Below are positions 25,470-35,054 of a stretch of DNA of 64,000 nucleotides, in pieces. The translations under genes were made by a program, and so were the position numbers. The stretch is from the NCBI GenBank assembly GCA_028285445.1, contig JANQPQ010000036.1, positions 1 through 64,000 of the forward strand. Reading direction: 5' to 3'. Every line of letters begins with the position of its first letter. Within the stretch, counting starts at the first letter, position 1. The DNA is from Cyclobacteriaceae bacterium (GTDB lineage: Bacteria; Bacteroidota; Bacteroidia; Cytophagales; Cyclobacteriaceae). A model generated the notes under the pieces. That model was not told the origin of the DNA and ran no database searches. It was given only the letters and a program-made list of their open reading frames with translations.

Positions 25470-26531
25470 TCAATCTTCTCTGAAGCTAAACCCTAGGCCA
25501 AAACTTAAGATATTGGTTTTCTGTACGGTGTAATCACCATGCAGTGTGAGGGGACCAAACTTCAACCGAAGCCCCAACGTAGCTCGGAGGCTGTTCTGCT
25601 CATACTCGTAAGAAAATGGATCGACCAGCGTAAATGGATCAGGCAGTGTAACTGGCAAGTTGGTCACTGGATCAGTTACCTCATCGATTAAATAGCTACC
25701 CTTAATATCGAAAGTAGTATCTCCAAAGCTGTAACCCAGCCCTCCGTAGACTGTAAGCACAGAGAATTTCTTGGATCCAACTGTCTGGATTGTCAGCCCG
25801 GTCATTTTAAAGTCCCCAAATTGCTTAGTACCGTTTGCATCCCACTCGCCGGAAAGGTCTACTTCACCATTTAGTTGAGAGTAGCCAACCAACAACGACC
25901 ATCCAAAGGGGAGCAACTTTAACCCGGGTATGTGTTGCTTAATGCTATGCATTAACCCAACTCCATAATTGCCAAAGGTTACTCCATCTATAGTGACTTC
26001 TGGTGTATATCTAATTTTAAGATCGGTGTCCTTAACAATACCTATTCCCATTTGAAGCGTTGGAACTACTACCGCATTGATAAGAAAGTCATCCTTTAAA
26101 TCATTTCCATCCGTGCCGCGGTAAGAAATGCCATTATTGGCAGTTCCAGTATTTTGAAAGATTGGGAAAATACCTGGAGGGCCATAGGTGGTTGGTGCCA
26201 TTCCATCGGCAGGGGAGGTTAAAACTGTATTTGATAACTCATTGGGAGCAAGTGACCAGAACTCATCTTCAGAGGGAATAAACACTGTATTGAAGGCAAC
26301 GTTTATTTCGACTCCAAACTTCTTGTGAGGCTGGGCGTTGGTGTACCAGGCGCTATTAATACCAGCCTCAACTATAGGTGCCATAATAGCTACGTATTTG
26401 TCAACTAATATCTCTGCGTCAGCAGCACCAGCGGGGAAAAACTCCACTAAGTCTTCTTGGGCCTTCGATTGATAAAAAGAGAATACCAGTAAGAGCGCTG
26501 TAGCCAGAGTTAGTCTAAATGAATTTCTCAT
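25470..26531 (-). CDS. DUF6588 family exported protein
   Basis: A 353-residue protein from ATG 26531 (the frame opens at 26564, inside tpx, but the signal peptide begins at MRNSFRLTLATALLL). After cleavage near QSKAQ, it has the family's FFPAGAADAEILVDKYVAIMAP and GINSAWYTNAQPHKKFGVEI blocks, and a C-terminal half made of alternating strands (GVGLMHSIKQHIPGLKLLPFGWSLLVGY, SLRATLGLRLKFGPLTLHGDYT), which looks like an outer-membrane beta-barrel. Function unknown. It starts 22 bases after tpx and is probably co-transcribed with it. Confidence 0.8.
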   Translation of the reverse strand: MRNSFRLTLATALLLVFSFYQSKAQEDLVEFFPAGAADAEILVDKYVAIMAPIVEAGINSAWYTNAQPHKKFGVEINVAFNTVFIPSEDEFWSLAPNELSNTVLTSPADGMAPTTYGPPGIFPIFQNTGTANNGISYRGTDGNDLKDDFLINAVVVPTLQMGIGIVKDTDLKIRYTPEVTIDGVTFGNYGVGLMHSIKQHIPGLKLLPFGWSLLVGYSQLNGEVDLSGEWDANGTKQFGDFKMTGLTIQTVGSKKFSVLTVYGGLGYSFGDTTFDIKGSYLIDEVTDPVTNLPVTLPDPFTLVDPFSYEYEQNSLRATLGLRLKFGPLTLHGDYTVQKTNILSFGLGFSFRED

Positions 26532-26553
26532 AGTTTTTGGTTTTGTAGCTTGC

Positions 26554-27063
26554 TTAACCTGCATTGTTAATGGCTTCCAAAGCCGAATCGTAATCGGGTT
26601 CCTGTCCTACTGACTCTACCAATTCCAAATATTTTATGGTTCCTTCCCCATCAACTACCCAAACTGCCCGAGCAAAGAAGCCTTTCATTACAGCCTCTGC
26701 CATTTCAATATTGTAGGCTTTGGAGAATTCTCCATGTCTAAAGTCAGAGCCGGCAGTAACGTTGGTAATGCCTTCCAGTTCGCAAAATCTCTTGGCAGCA
26801 AAAGGTAGATCTTTACTCATTACTATACCTTCAACATTATCATAACTGGCCAACTTTTCATTAAAGGCCCTGGTTTCTGCGGCACAGGTTCCAGTATCAA
26901 GACTAGGCAAAGCCATAATTATCCTGACTTTTCCCTGAGAATCTGAAAATTTAGCATCTGAAAGGTCAGGTTTTACATAAGTGAAGTCTGGCGCGTTATC
27001 GCCAACTGCTGGTAATTCTCCAATAAGATTTACGGTATTTTCTCCGAGTTTAACTGTTGCCAT
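26554..27063 (-). CDS. tpx: Thiol peroxidase
   Basis: Atypical 2-Cys peroxiredoxin that reduces hydroperoxides with thioredoxin. The 169-residue protein has the peroxidatic Cys60 in LPSLDTGTCAAETRAFNE and the resolving Cys94 in AAKRFCELEGI, 34 residues apart as in the Tpx family, and GDNAPDFTYV at the front. It starts with ATG and is divergent from waaA, with 122 bases between that hold a weak hairpin (27127-27154) and no clear consensus promoter. Confidence 0.96.
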   Translation of the reverse strand: MATVKLGENTVNLIGELPAVGDNAPDFTYVKPDLSDAKFSDSQGKVRIIMALPSLDTGTCAAETRAFNEKLASYDNVEGIVMSKDLPFAAKRFCELEGITNVTAGSDFRHGEFSKAYNIEMAEAVMKGFFARAVWVVDGEGTIKYLELVESVGQEPDYDSALEAINNAG

Positions 27064-27185
27064 GTTGCTTGCGAGAGTTTGAATTTAAACAAGTTGAATT
27101 GGCTAAAACTACGAAATAAATAAATCAAAAACCTTTCAATTAAATAGGGTTTTTTATTTTTACCGCCCACCAAAACAAGAGGAAA

Positions 27186-28427
27186 ATGGGGCTTATTGCC
27201 TACAACCTCATTCTTTTCTTTTATCGCGTTATAGCACGTGTATCTTCTCCATTTAACGAAAAAGCAAAGCTTCTAATAAATGGCAGAAGAGGGTTGTTAG
27301 AAAAACTAAAGAACGATTTTGGCGATGTGCATAAGCCGGTGATTTGGATTCATGCGGCATCATTAGGGGAATTTGAGCAAGCCAGACCGGTAATTGAAGC
27401 TTTACGCAGGAAATTTGATGGCCATTTTATATTACTAACTTTCTTCTCGCCATCGGGCTATGAAATTAGGAAGGACTATGATCAGGTAGACCTAGTTAGC
27501 TACCTCCCTTTTGACGGTTACCGCAATAGCCAGAGATTTTTCGACATCGTAAAACCCTCACTGATCTTATTTGCAAAGTATGAGTTTTGGTACTACTACT
27601 CTGCAGAAGCCAAAACCCGTGGCATTGAGATCATCTCATTCTCATCTATCTTCAGACAAAACCAGATCTATTTTAAGTCTTATGCCAGTTTCCAAAGAAC
27701 GATCTTGAGAAACTTCAGCAAATTCTTTGTACAAGATCAAGCCTCTAAGAATCTATTGAGTAGCATTGGCATAGACGACGTTGATATTAGCGGTGACACT
27801 CGATTTGATCGGGTGACCCAAGTGGCGGAAAACCCTGAGCCAATTGCAGCATTAGAGAATTTGGTGGATAAATCAATCATCGTTTTGGGTAGCGCCTGGG
27901 TTGATGATGTCAAGATCTGGCTTGAATTCATATCCAATGCACCTTCAGATGTTTGCTTCATCATAGTTCCCCACGAGGTAGACGAATCCAGCCTTAAGCA
28001 GTTTGAGCACCTATTCCAGAATTCCTCTGAACGGTTTTCAAAGCTTAATGTTAATGAGGTACCGTCGGTGATTATTGTTGATTCCATCGGCCTGCTTTCA
28101 CGAATATATAAGTATGCTAAAATTGCCTATGTAGGCGGCGCATTGGGCAAAGGCCTTCACAACATACTAGAGCCGGCTGTTTTTGGTATACCGGTAATTT
28201 TTGGAAATAAAAACTACATGAAATTCAATGAAGCCGTAGCAATGCTAGAGTCAGGTGCTGCTTATTCAGTAGGTTCATCCGAAGATGTAAAGAAAATTGC
28301 CGGAAGATTGTTAACGGATCAGGACTTGTATAATACCTGCGGGGCAAAATCTGCTGAATACGTAAATGGCAATACAGGAGCTACAGAAATGGTAATAAGC
28401 TATTGCAAAAAAATTCTGACTAACTGA
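27186..28427 (+). CDS. waaA: 3-deoxy-D-manno-octulosonic acid transferase
   Basis: Inner-membrane glycosyltransferase that adds Kdo to lipid A precursor from CMP-Kdo. The 413-residue protein has a single N-terminal membrane anchor (LIAYNLILFFYRVIARV), then IWIHAASLGEFEQARPVIEAL with the catalytic Glu, LLTFFSPSGYE, the C-terminal nucleotide-binding half with IIVPHEVDESSL, and YVGGALGKGLHNILEPAVFG, all family hallmarks. It starts at ATG 27186 preceded by AAGAGGAAA. Its TGA shares one base with the rsgA ATG (TGATG). Confidence 0.95.
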   Translation: MGLIAYNLILFFYRVIARVSSPFNEKAKLLINGRRGLLEKLKNDFGDVHKPVIWIHAASLGEFEQARPVIEALRRKFDGHFILLTFFSPSGYEIRKDYDQVDLVSYLPFDGYRNSQRFFDIVKPSLILFAKYEFWYYYSAEAKTRGIEIISFSSIFRQNQIYFKSYASFQRTILRNFSKFFVQDQASKNLLSSIGIDDVDISGDTRFDRVTQVAENPEPIAALENLVDKSIIVLGSAWVDDVKIWLEFISNAPSDVCFIIVPHEVDESSLKQFEHLFQNSSERFSKLNVNEVPSVIIVDSIGLLSRIYKYAKIAYVGGALGKGLHNILEPAVFGIPVIFGNKNYMKFNEAVAMLESGAAYSVGSSEDVKKIAGRLLTDQDLYNTCGAKSAEYVNGNTGATEMVISYCKKILTN

Positions 28428-29347
28428 TGGAGGGAGTTGTAATGAAATCGACTGGAAGTTGGTATTCGGTGATCGCCGACGGCCAGGTCTTACAATGCCG
28501 CACCAAAGGAAAACTTCGGCTAAAAGGTTTCAAAACAACCAACCCCATAGCGGTAGGTGATCGTGTGGAGTTTGAACTGGAATCTGACAATGACCGTCAG
28601 GGCGTTATAAGCGCCATCAAGCCCCGAAGTAATTATATCATGCGGAAGTCGGTAAAACTAGCGGCAGAAGGTCATGTAATCGCCGCTAACATTGATCAGG
28701 CTATGCTCATTGCCACACTAATTCACCCTCGTACCTCGCAGGGGTTTATAGACAGGTTTACTGTTACCGCCGAGTCATTTCGTATTCCAACTATCATCAT
28801 CTTTAACAAATGTGATGCGTTAAATGATGAATTGCTGGATTTGCAAGGAGAAGTAATTGCCATCTATGAAGAAGCCGGATTCCAGTGTCTGGAGATATCG
28901 GCTTTACAAGGTGAGGGTTTGGAAGAGATATTGCTACCTGCAAAAGATAAGGTAACGCTCATTGCCGGCCATTCGGGAGTTGGCAAGTCTACTTTGCTCA
29001 ACCGCCTGGTTCCTGACGCCAACCAAAAAATAGGCGACGTCTCAGAGTGGTCGAGTAAGGGTGTGCACACTACCACTTTTGCAGAGATGTTTCAAGTTGA
29101 TGATAACACTTTTATTATTGATACCCCTGGCATCAAAGAATTTGGGCTACTAGATATCGAAGGGTTCGAATTGGCTGATTACTTTCCTGAAATGCGTGCA
29201 ATTCGTGGCAATTGCAAGTTTAACAATTGCACACACCTTCACGAGCCAAATTGCGCCATCATAGCGGCTGTTGAGGAAGGGATAGTTTCGCCAGATCGCT
29301 ACGAAAGCTACTTGAGTATGTTAATGGATGAGGACAATCGCAGATAG
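28427..29347 (+). CDS. rsgA: Ribosome small-subunit GTPase RsgA
   Basis: Circularly permuted GTPase that checks maturation of the 30S subunit. The 306-residue protein has an OB-fold domain (about 1-70), the permuted order of G motifs (G4 FNKCD, G1 GHSGVGKSTLLNRL, G2 region TTTFAEMF, G3 DTPGIKEFG), and a C-terminal zinc finger NCKFNNCTHLHEPNCAI with the Cys/Cys/His/Cys ligands. Translation is coupled to waaA by a one-base overlap. Its stop abuts the stop of the convergent T9SS cargo gene with no gap. Confidence 0.96.
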   Translation: MEGVVMKSTGSWYSVIADGQVLQCRTKGKLRLKGFKTTNPIAVGDRVEFELESDNDRQGVISAIKPRSNYIMRKSVKLAAEGHVIAANIDQAMLIATLIHPRTSQGFIDRFTVTAESFRIPTIIIFNKCDALNDELLDLQGEVIAIYEEAGFQCLEISALQGEGLEEILLPAKDKVTLIAGHSGVGKSTLLNRLVPDANQKIGDVSEWSSKGVHTTTFAEMFQVDDNTFIIDTPGIKEFGLLDIEGFELADYFPEMRAIRGNCKFNNCTHLHEPNCAIIAAVEEGIVSPDRYESYLSMLMDEDNRR

Positions 29348-31561
29348 TTACTGTCTGACTACTCTGAATTGGCGATATCCTTTATCACTTTCTACACGAA
29401 GTAAATACACCCCAGGAAGGTTTGGCAATGTGATTGGGATTTTATCCACAGCATGTGGCTTGAGGAATTGATATTTCAGCAAAATCTTCCCAGTAATGTC
29501 TAAAACAACAACAGAAAGTATCGGATTATCTTTCCATATGTTCTGCAAATTCACAACTCCAGAAGTTGGGTTCGGATATGGAGTTAATACAAACTCTTGC
29601 GTTGATATACCAGTGACCACATCGGTGAGAAGAACCAAATGAACTGGAATAATCTGCTTAGGAACCTGTGTACCTGATTCATGTATTTCCAAATGCAATT
29701 CGTAAACCATAGAGTCAGAACCTCCCAGGTTTGAAATGGTGGTTTGCCAATTGAAGTTATATATCAAATCATTACCATTGATGGTGCTACCGACTGTGTA
29801 TATCAGAGAGTCTAGCGAAAAATTGTTGGCAGTAATGCTTACTGATAGATCAGCCACATTCTCCGCCCCAATTGAGAACTCTACGATTAGTTCATTTCCT
29901 GCAACTACCTCCTGGTTATATACTCCCTGCGATGCTCGAAAATTAAGACCCGTTTCTATTGAGATGCTATCGTTAGGTGGCTGCACCAATAGTAAAACTG
30001 GTAGTTCGCGCCTTGATTTTGTGCCACATTCGGTATTGAAGTCAGTCACCGACAAAATCAATTGGAATTGCGTGCTGTCTTCAGGGTTGTTAAACACTGT
30101 ATCAGGAGGTATCCATTCAAATAGATAACTGCCGGCTGAATCAAGAAGTATGGTTGGTAGCACCATATTTATTGTGTCGGGATCAAAACCAATCGTAGTC
30201 GTCTCCACCTTGATACTATCCCCTTCTACATCGTTGAAGTCTATCCTAAACGCTGCTTGCAGGTCTTGAAAAATCGGTAGAATATAAGTTGAGGCCGTTG
30301 AATCAAACGCTAAACTGGTAGTTGAGTTTGGGCTGGTATTCCCAGTGGGCTGGCCGTATTTCAAAACCAATTCTCTTTCAACAACTTTCATTTCCCGGCA
30401 GAGGTCGTCAGAAACACGAATGTTTATTGAGTGATATTCTTCTACCGAACACTGTGGCAGACAGAATTCCACTTGAAGCTTCTCATTGGGAAAAACAATA
30501 GTATCACGCACAAATAAAAAGCCAGGGAACAAGTTCTGATCGCTATGCTCTACCTCCACAACCACCTGATCTCCCGCTTCATCAGAGATCTCCAGATCTA
30601 TGCATACTAATTCCTCATTGGCAATCAGTAAAGTATCCTGTTCAGTTATCAAATTCCCTCCTTTGTCATAGATGCTTAGTTCAGCGGGAGTGTCTTCAAT
30701 ACAATCCATAACCAGCAGTTGAAATTCTCGTCGGGCAGTAGCGATTTTTAGGCCCTCCCGGTATTCCTCAACCTGAACAGCGTATTGAAAAAGACCGGCA
30801 CTATTTGGCGTCACCTGTAGCAGTCCATTTTCACTCAGGCTAAGTGGTGGATCTCCGGGAATGACGCTCTCTAAGCTAATGCCAGGAGCCCACGGAACTG
30901 GCGGATATGGTCTTGGACGAGGGAGTGGTATGGCAAATTCCGAGAATTCACCGAGAGGATTTACCAGCTGGTAGACCAGCGAGTCGCCTTCCTGGTCTTC
31001 AAGAGTTACTTGTTGTTCATAACTAGTCCCTATGCAAGCAAATTCCTGCAGAGGAGTAATGAAAACTGGTGATGAGTTGGCTAATGTGTCATTTTCCAGA
31101 AAGGGGCCCTTAAAATCCAGCACAAAAACAAAACTTGTCTGTATATCGACTACGATGTTACTGCCTAAGCCATTCCGGCAGCACCTCTCATGCATAAAAT
31201 AGTAATCACCTGGTTTCACCAAATGAGCCAAGTCTATTTCGGCGGAATAAGTAAGCTTTTCTATACTTATGAAGCTGATATCGCATAGACTGAATGGGGG
31301 TTCAAGGAATTGCCGTTCTGTTAATGGTAATAAAAAGGTAGTGTCCTGTATTGATGTTTCCGCGGAATACAACGTCACTAGAATAGTAGGGTCAAATGCA
31401 CCTGGGTTTCCATTAAAATGGTCGAAATACTGGTGCAGGTAAAGTATGTACCTGGTGCCCTCCAGGTGTTGGAGCTGAAACTCTCCTCCAACCAGATGGG
31501 TGGCTTTGGCCTGGTACGCCAGCAGTACTAAACAAATAATTAATGTCCTCTTTATCATCAT
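29348..31561 (-). CDS. Large exported protein with T9SS sorting domain
   Basis: A 737-residue secreted or surface protein. It has a signal peptide followed by ATHLVGGEFQLQHLEG, and an N-terminal region with the CCRN motif typical of big gliding-associated cell-surface proteins in Bacteroidota; the middle is made of beta-sandwich-like stretches with many Asp/Glu. The last 80 residues form a type A sorting domain: PYPNPTSGVVNLQN, VVVLDITGKIL, LPGVYLLRVESDKGYRQFRVV. It is therefore probably exported by the T9SS that porT belongs to. Its role (adhesion or surface structure) is inferred. A 7-bp inverted repeat spaces it from the glycosyltransferase gene. Confidence 0.85.
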   Translation of the reverse strand: MMIKRTLIICLVLLAYQAKATHLVGGEFQLQHLEGTRYILYLHQYFDHFNGNPGAFDPTILVTLYSAETSIQDTTFLLPLTERQFLEPPFSLCDISFISIEKLTYSAEIDLAHLVKPGDYYFMHERCCRNGLGSNIVVDIQTSFVFVLDFKGPFLENDTLANSSPVFITPLQEFACIGTSYEQQVTLEDQEGDSLVYQLVNPLGEFSEFAIPLPRPRPYPPVPWAPGISLESVIPGDPPLSLSENGLLQVTPNSAGLFQYAVQVEEYREGLKIATARREFQLLVMDCIEDTPAELSIYDKGGNLITEQDTLLIANEELVCIDLEISDEAGDQVVVEVEHSDQNLFPGFLFVRDTIVFPNEKLQVEFCLPQCSVEEYHSINIRVSDDLCREMKVVERELVLKYGQPTGNTSPNSTTSLAFDSTASTYILPIFQDLQAAFRIDFNDVEGDSIKVETTTIGFDPDTINMVLPTILLDSAGSYLFEWIPPDTVFNNPEDSTQFQLILSVTDFNTECGTKSRRELPVLLLVQPPNDSISIETGLNFRASQGVYNQEVVAGNELIVEFSIGAENVADLSVSITANNFSLDSLIYTVGSTINGNDLIYNFNWQTTISNLGGSDSMVYELHLEIHESGTQVPKQIIPVHLVLLTDVVTGISTQEFVLTPYPNPTSGVVNLQNIWKDNPILSVVVLDITGKILLKYQFLKPHAVDKIPITLPNLPGVYLLRVESDKGYRQFRVVRQ

Positions 31562-31563
31562 TA

Positions 31564-31590
31564 CTCAGTTCCAAATGATCAACAACTGAG
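31564..31590. repeat. Inverted repeat before the T9SS cargo gene
   Basis: CTCAGTT, 13-base loop, AACTGAG in the 34-base gap between the glycosyltransferase stop and the cargo ATG (minus strand). It would place a hairpin 2 bases before the cargo start codon, possibly affecting translation. No T tract follows. Confidence 0.4.
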
Positions 31591-31595
31591 CCATT

Positions 31596-32507
31596 CTAAA
31601 TCCGCCAAGGTAGAGTCGCCACATAATATAAGATATAATCCGTGTAACTCTGCTTTTTCAACAATGACAAAAACTCCTTAATGTATACCTTATTCCCGGT
31701 CTTAACGCAATTTCGAATTTCAAACCGGAGCCTCTTTCTTAGTGCTTGCATTTCCGTTGCCGTCCTGGCTAACTGCATCGCTTTCCCGCATACTTTTATG
31801 TTGGTTTTTATATGATTGTTCCCCCTTTGGGTCTGCTTGCCGGCCAACGAACTTTTCAAATCTCGTTTTCTGATCAATACGGTATCTGTGTAGCAATATT
31901 TAAATTCCCGCGAAGATCTAACCCAAAAATCAAAATCTTCATAGGATAAGCTTTCATCATAACCACCAAGCTGGGTAAGCACTTTTCTCCTCATCATCAT
32001 CGTGGGCGCAGACAACCAAAACCGTGCAACCAAATCTGCAAAAACATCTCCTTCAGGAGGTTTGCGCTTGGCCAACCCGTTCACATCAACGTCATATTGA
32101 TAACCTAGCTCGTGGCCGTCGCTATTAATATGTAATGCGTTGCAATAGTTAACTCCATATTCTTCTGAATGATTTTGAAAAGTTTCTATACCAGCCAAAA
32201 CTCTATCAGTGTGTAGAATATCATCGGCCGCTAAATCTATTATATAATCTCCTGAAGCCTCAGCCAGTGCCCGATTGAAAGATTTGCAGTTGCCCTGATT
32301 TTCTTTGTTCTGAATGAACTTTACACTTGGGTGCTGCTCCAGAACCTTCAAAATTACGTCAACGCTATTGTCGGTGCTGGCGTCATCTACTACAATACAT
32401 TCCACCTCCTCGTGGGATTGATTTAAGGCTGACAAAAGCGCCTCTTCCACAAAACTTTCGTGGTTATGGCAAATACAGATTATGGTAACTACGTCAGAAC
32501 TAGCCAT
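31596..32507 (-). CDS. Glycosyltransferase family 2
   Basis: A 303-residue GT-A-fold transferase. ICICHNHESFVEEALLSALN, then VVDDASTDNS for nucleotide-sugar binding, the metal motif in DLAADDIL, and PTMMMRRKVLTQLGGYDESL with EDFDFWVR as the acceptor-side signature. No membrane segment is seen, so it probably works at the inner face of the membrane on cell-surface glycan. It lies 5 bases after the acetyltransferase-like gene and is likely in one operon with it. Confidence 0.92.
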   Translation of the reverse strand: MASSDVVTIICICHNHESFVEEALLSALNQSHEEVECIVVDDASTDNSVDVILKVLEQHPSVKFIQNKENQGNCKSFNRALAEASGDYIIDLAADDILHTDRVLAGIETFQNHSEEYGVNYCNALHINSDGHELGYQYDVDVNGLAKRKPPEGDVFADLVARFWLSAPTMMMRRKVLTQLGGYDESLSYEDFDFWVRSSREFKYCYTDTVLIRKRDLKSSLAGKQTQRGNNHIKTNIKVCGKAMQLARTATEMQALRKRLRFEIRNCVKTGNKVYIKEFLSLLKKQSYTDYILYYVATLPWRI

Positions 32508-32512
32508 AAAAA

Positions 32513-33463
32513 TCAGAAGGTAATCCGGTAAGTCAGTTTTGGAGAAGCTATTGCTCCCAGTCGCTCCTTAAACTTATAGAGCCCTTCGTTCAATTTGGAG
32601 CGATCCGTTGAAATACCCAAATCCAGCATGGATATCTCTTGGCTCTGGCAATAGGAATAAAGCCCCTCATAAAGCATTATGGTTGGGCTAAAGGATGAAT
32701 AGGCGGTATCATCGGCCGGCAGAAAAGTATAGAGTATTTTCGGTGAGATGAGCACTCCCACTACCGTAGCTATTATCTTGTTTTTGTCCAGCACCCCGAA
32801 CAGTTTGTACCTATTAGGAAAGTCTAAAAAAGCTTTTTCCAGCTGGGGCTGGGACATGGTTAGAGGAAAGCCCTTTCGCTCCCGGTTCGTTGCCACCAAC
32901 TGATGAGTCTCAGTAAGTCGATCAGGTGTAAGATGTTCAAACTTAAATCCAGCTCGATAGCATTTGTTGAGCCTTGTTACTTTGGAAGGCTTTATAATCT
33001 CTTTAAACTCAGCCGCAACAACTGCTATATGCTGATTGATGTCTTCAGCGTGAACTGAAAACCCCAAGCCTCTGAATGCTAGATCGATATGCGCCCACTG
33101 AGAAACATTGTAGCACTGGGGCCAGTGTTTAATGGTTAGCGCTCCCACCCCTTCAGACTTAAGCTCGTTAAGAACGTAATCCACAAAATCCCCTATGCTT
33201 TGCTCTGTCTGCCCCGGCAAAAACTGAACTGAACCAAAAGAACCAAGAGGTAAGCTGAAAGACTCACCATCAGAATGGGCGACATTCATGCATCCAACAA
33301 CATGGTTATCCAAAAGGGCAAGAAACTGCGTAACGCCTGAAGCATGGTTGGCTCGTACAAATCCTGGGGTGTTGAAAAAGTATGCAAATGGGAGTTCAAC
33401 CTCCTTTGGCGGGCTATTGGATTGGAAAACCAAATTGTTGGCTCCCTGCGGCATTTCGCTCAT
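32513..33463 (-). CDS. GNAT/FemAB-like acyltransferase
   Basis: A 316-residue protein with the two-half GNAT layout of the FemAB-like/BioF2 group (acetyltransferase_6): FLALLDNHVVGCMNVAH in the first half, SKVTRLNKCYRAGFKFEHL, and KLFGVLDKNKIIATVVGVL plus AYSSFSPTIMLYEGLYSYC with LDLGISTDRS in the second. Members add amino acids or acyl groups to peptidoglycan or glycans. With the glycosyltransferase 5 bases downstream, a role in surface-glycan modification is the best inference. A TATATTTG promoter box lies upstream. Confidence 0.75.
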   Translation of the reverse strand: MSEMPQGANNLVFQSNSPPKEVELPFAYFFNTPGFVRANHASGVTQFLALLDNHVVGCMNVAHSDGESFSLPLGSFGSVQFLPGQTEQSIGDFVDYVLNELKSEGVGALTIKHWPQCYNVSQWAHIDLAFRGLGFSVHAEDINQHIAVVAAEFKEIIKPSKVTRLNKCYRAGFKFEHLTPDRLTETHQLVATNRERKGFPLTMSQPQLEKAFLDFPNRYKLFGVLDKNKIIATVVGVLISPKILYTFLPADDTAYSSFSPTIMLYEGLYSYCQSQEISMLDLGISTDRSKLNEGLYKFKERLGAIASPKLTYRITF

Positions 33464-33482
33464 TTTTTACTCTATCTTAGTC

Positions 33483-33490
33483 CAAATATA
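33483..33490 (-). promoter_or_regulatory. -7 box for the acyltransferase gene
   Basis: TATATTTG on the minus strand, an exact TAnnTTTG match, 19 bases before the ATG at 33463 in the 66-base divergent gap. The -33 box is not clear. Confidence 0.5.
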
Positions 33491-33529
33491 CATTTTAAGT
33501 CCTTTCTCATATTCCCCTAAGAATTACTG

Positions 33530-34423
33530 ATGATCTTTTTACTAGCCTCCATAGTTCTCAATGTTGGCATCTTTGTGGTCTTCAGATTCTTTTCAATTCT
33601 AAAAATTAACACCTTCCAGGCCATTGTAATCAACTACATTACCTGCGTTGTTACGGGGCTTATTTTTGTTGGCGACTATAATGCTGTGGCCAAAATATCT
33701 TTTGAAAAAATCTGGGTACCCATAGGCCTGGGGTTGGGCATGGTTTTCATTGGCACCTTTTACACCATGGCCCGAACTACACAAATATTCAGTATAACGG
33801 TTTCATCAGTGGCCAGCAAAATGTCATTGGCTATACCAGTACTATTTAGTCTGTTTGTATTTCAGGTTGAAAGTAAAGATTTCGATTTCTTCAACTACGC
33901 CGGTGTATTCGTGGCTTTGCTAGCCATACTCCTCAGTTCAATTCGAAAAAGCGATCATGTCGAAGAGATCCGAAATAAGAAACTCATTCTTTTGCCGGTA
34001 TTAGTATTTGTTTTTGGAGGAGTGATTGACACTACGCTGAACTTTACAAACCTGAACTACCTTACCCCAGCTGAAGAACCTCTGTTTCCTATTATCACCT
34101 TCGCCGGAGCTGCCCTGGTTGGTGTTATCATATCAATTTACCGTTGGCAACGGTTTTCCATAAAAAGCATTAAAGCTGGCATCCTACTCGGCATAATCAA
34201 CTACTTCTCAGTTTATTTTATTTTGAAGGCTCTCTCAGACTTTGACAATGACGGGGCCATACTTTGGCCATCGCTGAATATTGGTATTATACTACTATCG
34301 GCGCTTATTTCCGTGATGGCTTTTGGAGAGAAGCTGTCTCGCATGAACAAGCTGGGTCTAATTCTGGCGCTGCTTGCCATTTTTATGATATCGCACCAGG
34401 AGATTATTAATATGTTAGGCTGA
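33530..34423 (+). CDS. EamA/DMT-superfamily transporter
   Basis: A 297-residue inner-membrane protein with about ten hydrophobic segments in two repeated halves of five, the layout of drug/metabolite transporters (EamA). The first half opens FLLASIVLNVGIFVVFRFF and the second with LILLPVLVFVFGGVIDTTLNF. Substrate unknown. It begins 66 bases from the divergent acyltransferase, and yigZ follows after only 2 bases, so they share a transcript. Confidence 0.8.
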   Translation: MIFLLASIVLNVGIFVVFRFFSILKINTFQAIVINYITCVVTGLIFVGDYNAVAKISFEKIWVPIGLGLGMVFIGTFYTMARTTQIFSITVSSVASKMSLAIPVLFSLFVFQVESKDFDFFNYAGVFVALLAILLSSIRKSDHVEEIRNKKLILLPVLVFVFGGVIDTTLNFTNLNYLTPAEEPLFPIITFAGAALVGVIISIYRWQRFSIKSIKAGILLGIINYFSVYFILKALSDFDNDGAILWPSLNIGIILLSALISVMAFGEKLSRMNKLGLILALLAIFMISHQEIINMLG

Positions 34424-34425
34424 AG

Positions 34426-35037
34426 GTGATTGACCAATACAAATCCATCGTAGCAAGATCTGAAGGCTTTTACCGGGAAAAGGGAAGTAAATTCATAGGT
34501 ATCGCTTTACCTGTCAACACAGAGGAAGACTTTAAATCCAAGCTTCTTTCGATTAAGAAGGAATACCACGATGCAAGACATCATTGCTATGCCTATGTTC
34601 TCGGACCAGAAGGAAATGTATTTAGAGCAAACGATGATGGCGAGCCGGGCCATTCGGCCGGAGACCCAATCCTCGGGCAAATTAAGTCGTTGGGTTTAAG
34701 TGATACGGCCGTGGTAGTCGTGAGATATTTTGGAGGCACCAAGCTGGGGGTAAGTGGCCTGATCAATGCATATAAGTCTGCAGCTGGTGAGGCGCTGGCC
34801 AGCAGCAAAATTGTTATTAAGGATGTGAGAGCATGTATCATGGTAAATTTTAGTTACGACTCTACTGCAGACATCCTGAAGTTGGTAAAGGAATTTAGCC
34901 TGAAGCTAGAAGAGGAACGATACGACGAGCGCAGTACTTTACGGTTGTCTATCATCGCCTCAAAAACAGAATTACTAATAGCACAATTAGGGCTTCTACA
35001 GGAAAAAGGACACGATGTACAGTTTAGCCCCTGCTGA
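34426..35037 (+). CDS. YigZ/IMPACT family protein
   Basis: A 203-residue cytosolic protein of the UPF0029 (IMPACT) family. DARHHCYAYVLG and NDDGEPGHSAGDPIL with VRYFGGTKLGVSGLINAY are the family blocks in the N-terminal domain; a smaller C-terminal alpha/beta domain follows (about 135-200). The family is linked to translation or stress in other organisms, but no reaction is known for bacteria. It starts with GTG 2 bases after the permease stop and is followed at 17 bases by nth. Confidence 0.88.
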   Translation: MIDQYKSIVARSEGFYREKGSKFIGIALPVNTEEDFKSKLLSIKKEYHDARHHCYAYVLGPEGNVFRANDDGEPGHSAGDPILGQIKSLGLSDTAVVVVRYFGGTKLGVSGLINAYKSAAGEALASSKIVIKDVRACIMVNFSYDSTADILKLVKEFSLKLEEERYDERSTLRLSIIASKTELLIAQLGLLQEKGHDVQFSPC

Positions 35038-35041
35038 ACAC

Positions 35042-35049
35042 TACATTTG
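35042..35049 (+). promoter_or_regulatory. Possible -7 box at the nth start
   Basis: TACATTTG, an exact TAnnTTTG match that ends five bases before the nth ATG at 35055. If active, the mRNA would start at or next to the start codon. No good -33 box is seen. Confidence 0.35.
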
Positions 35050-35054
35050 CAACA

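Noticed and set aside
27127..27154. Hairpin AAAAACC / GGTTTTT as a terminator
   Set aside because: The loop is 14 bases and it lies in the divergent promoter region of tpx and waaA, where no transcript from either side needs to end.
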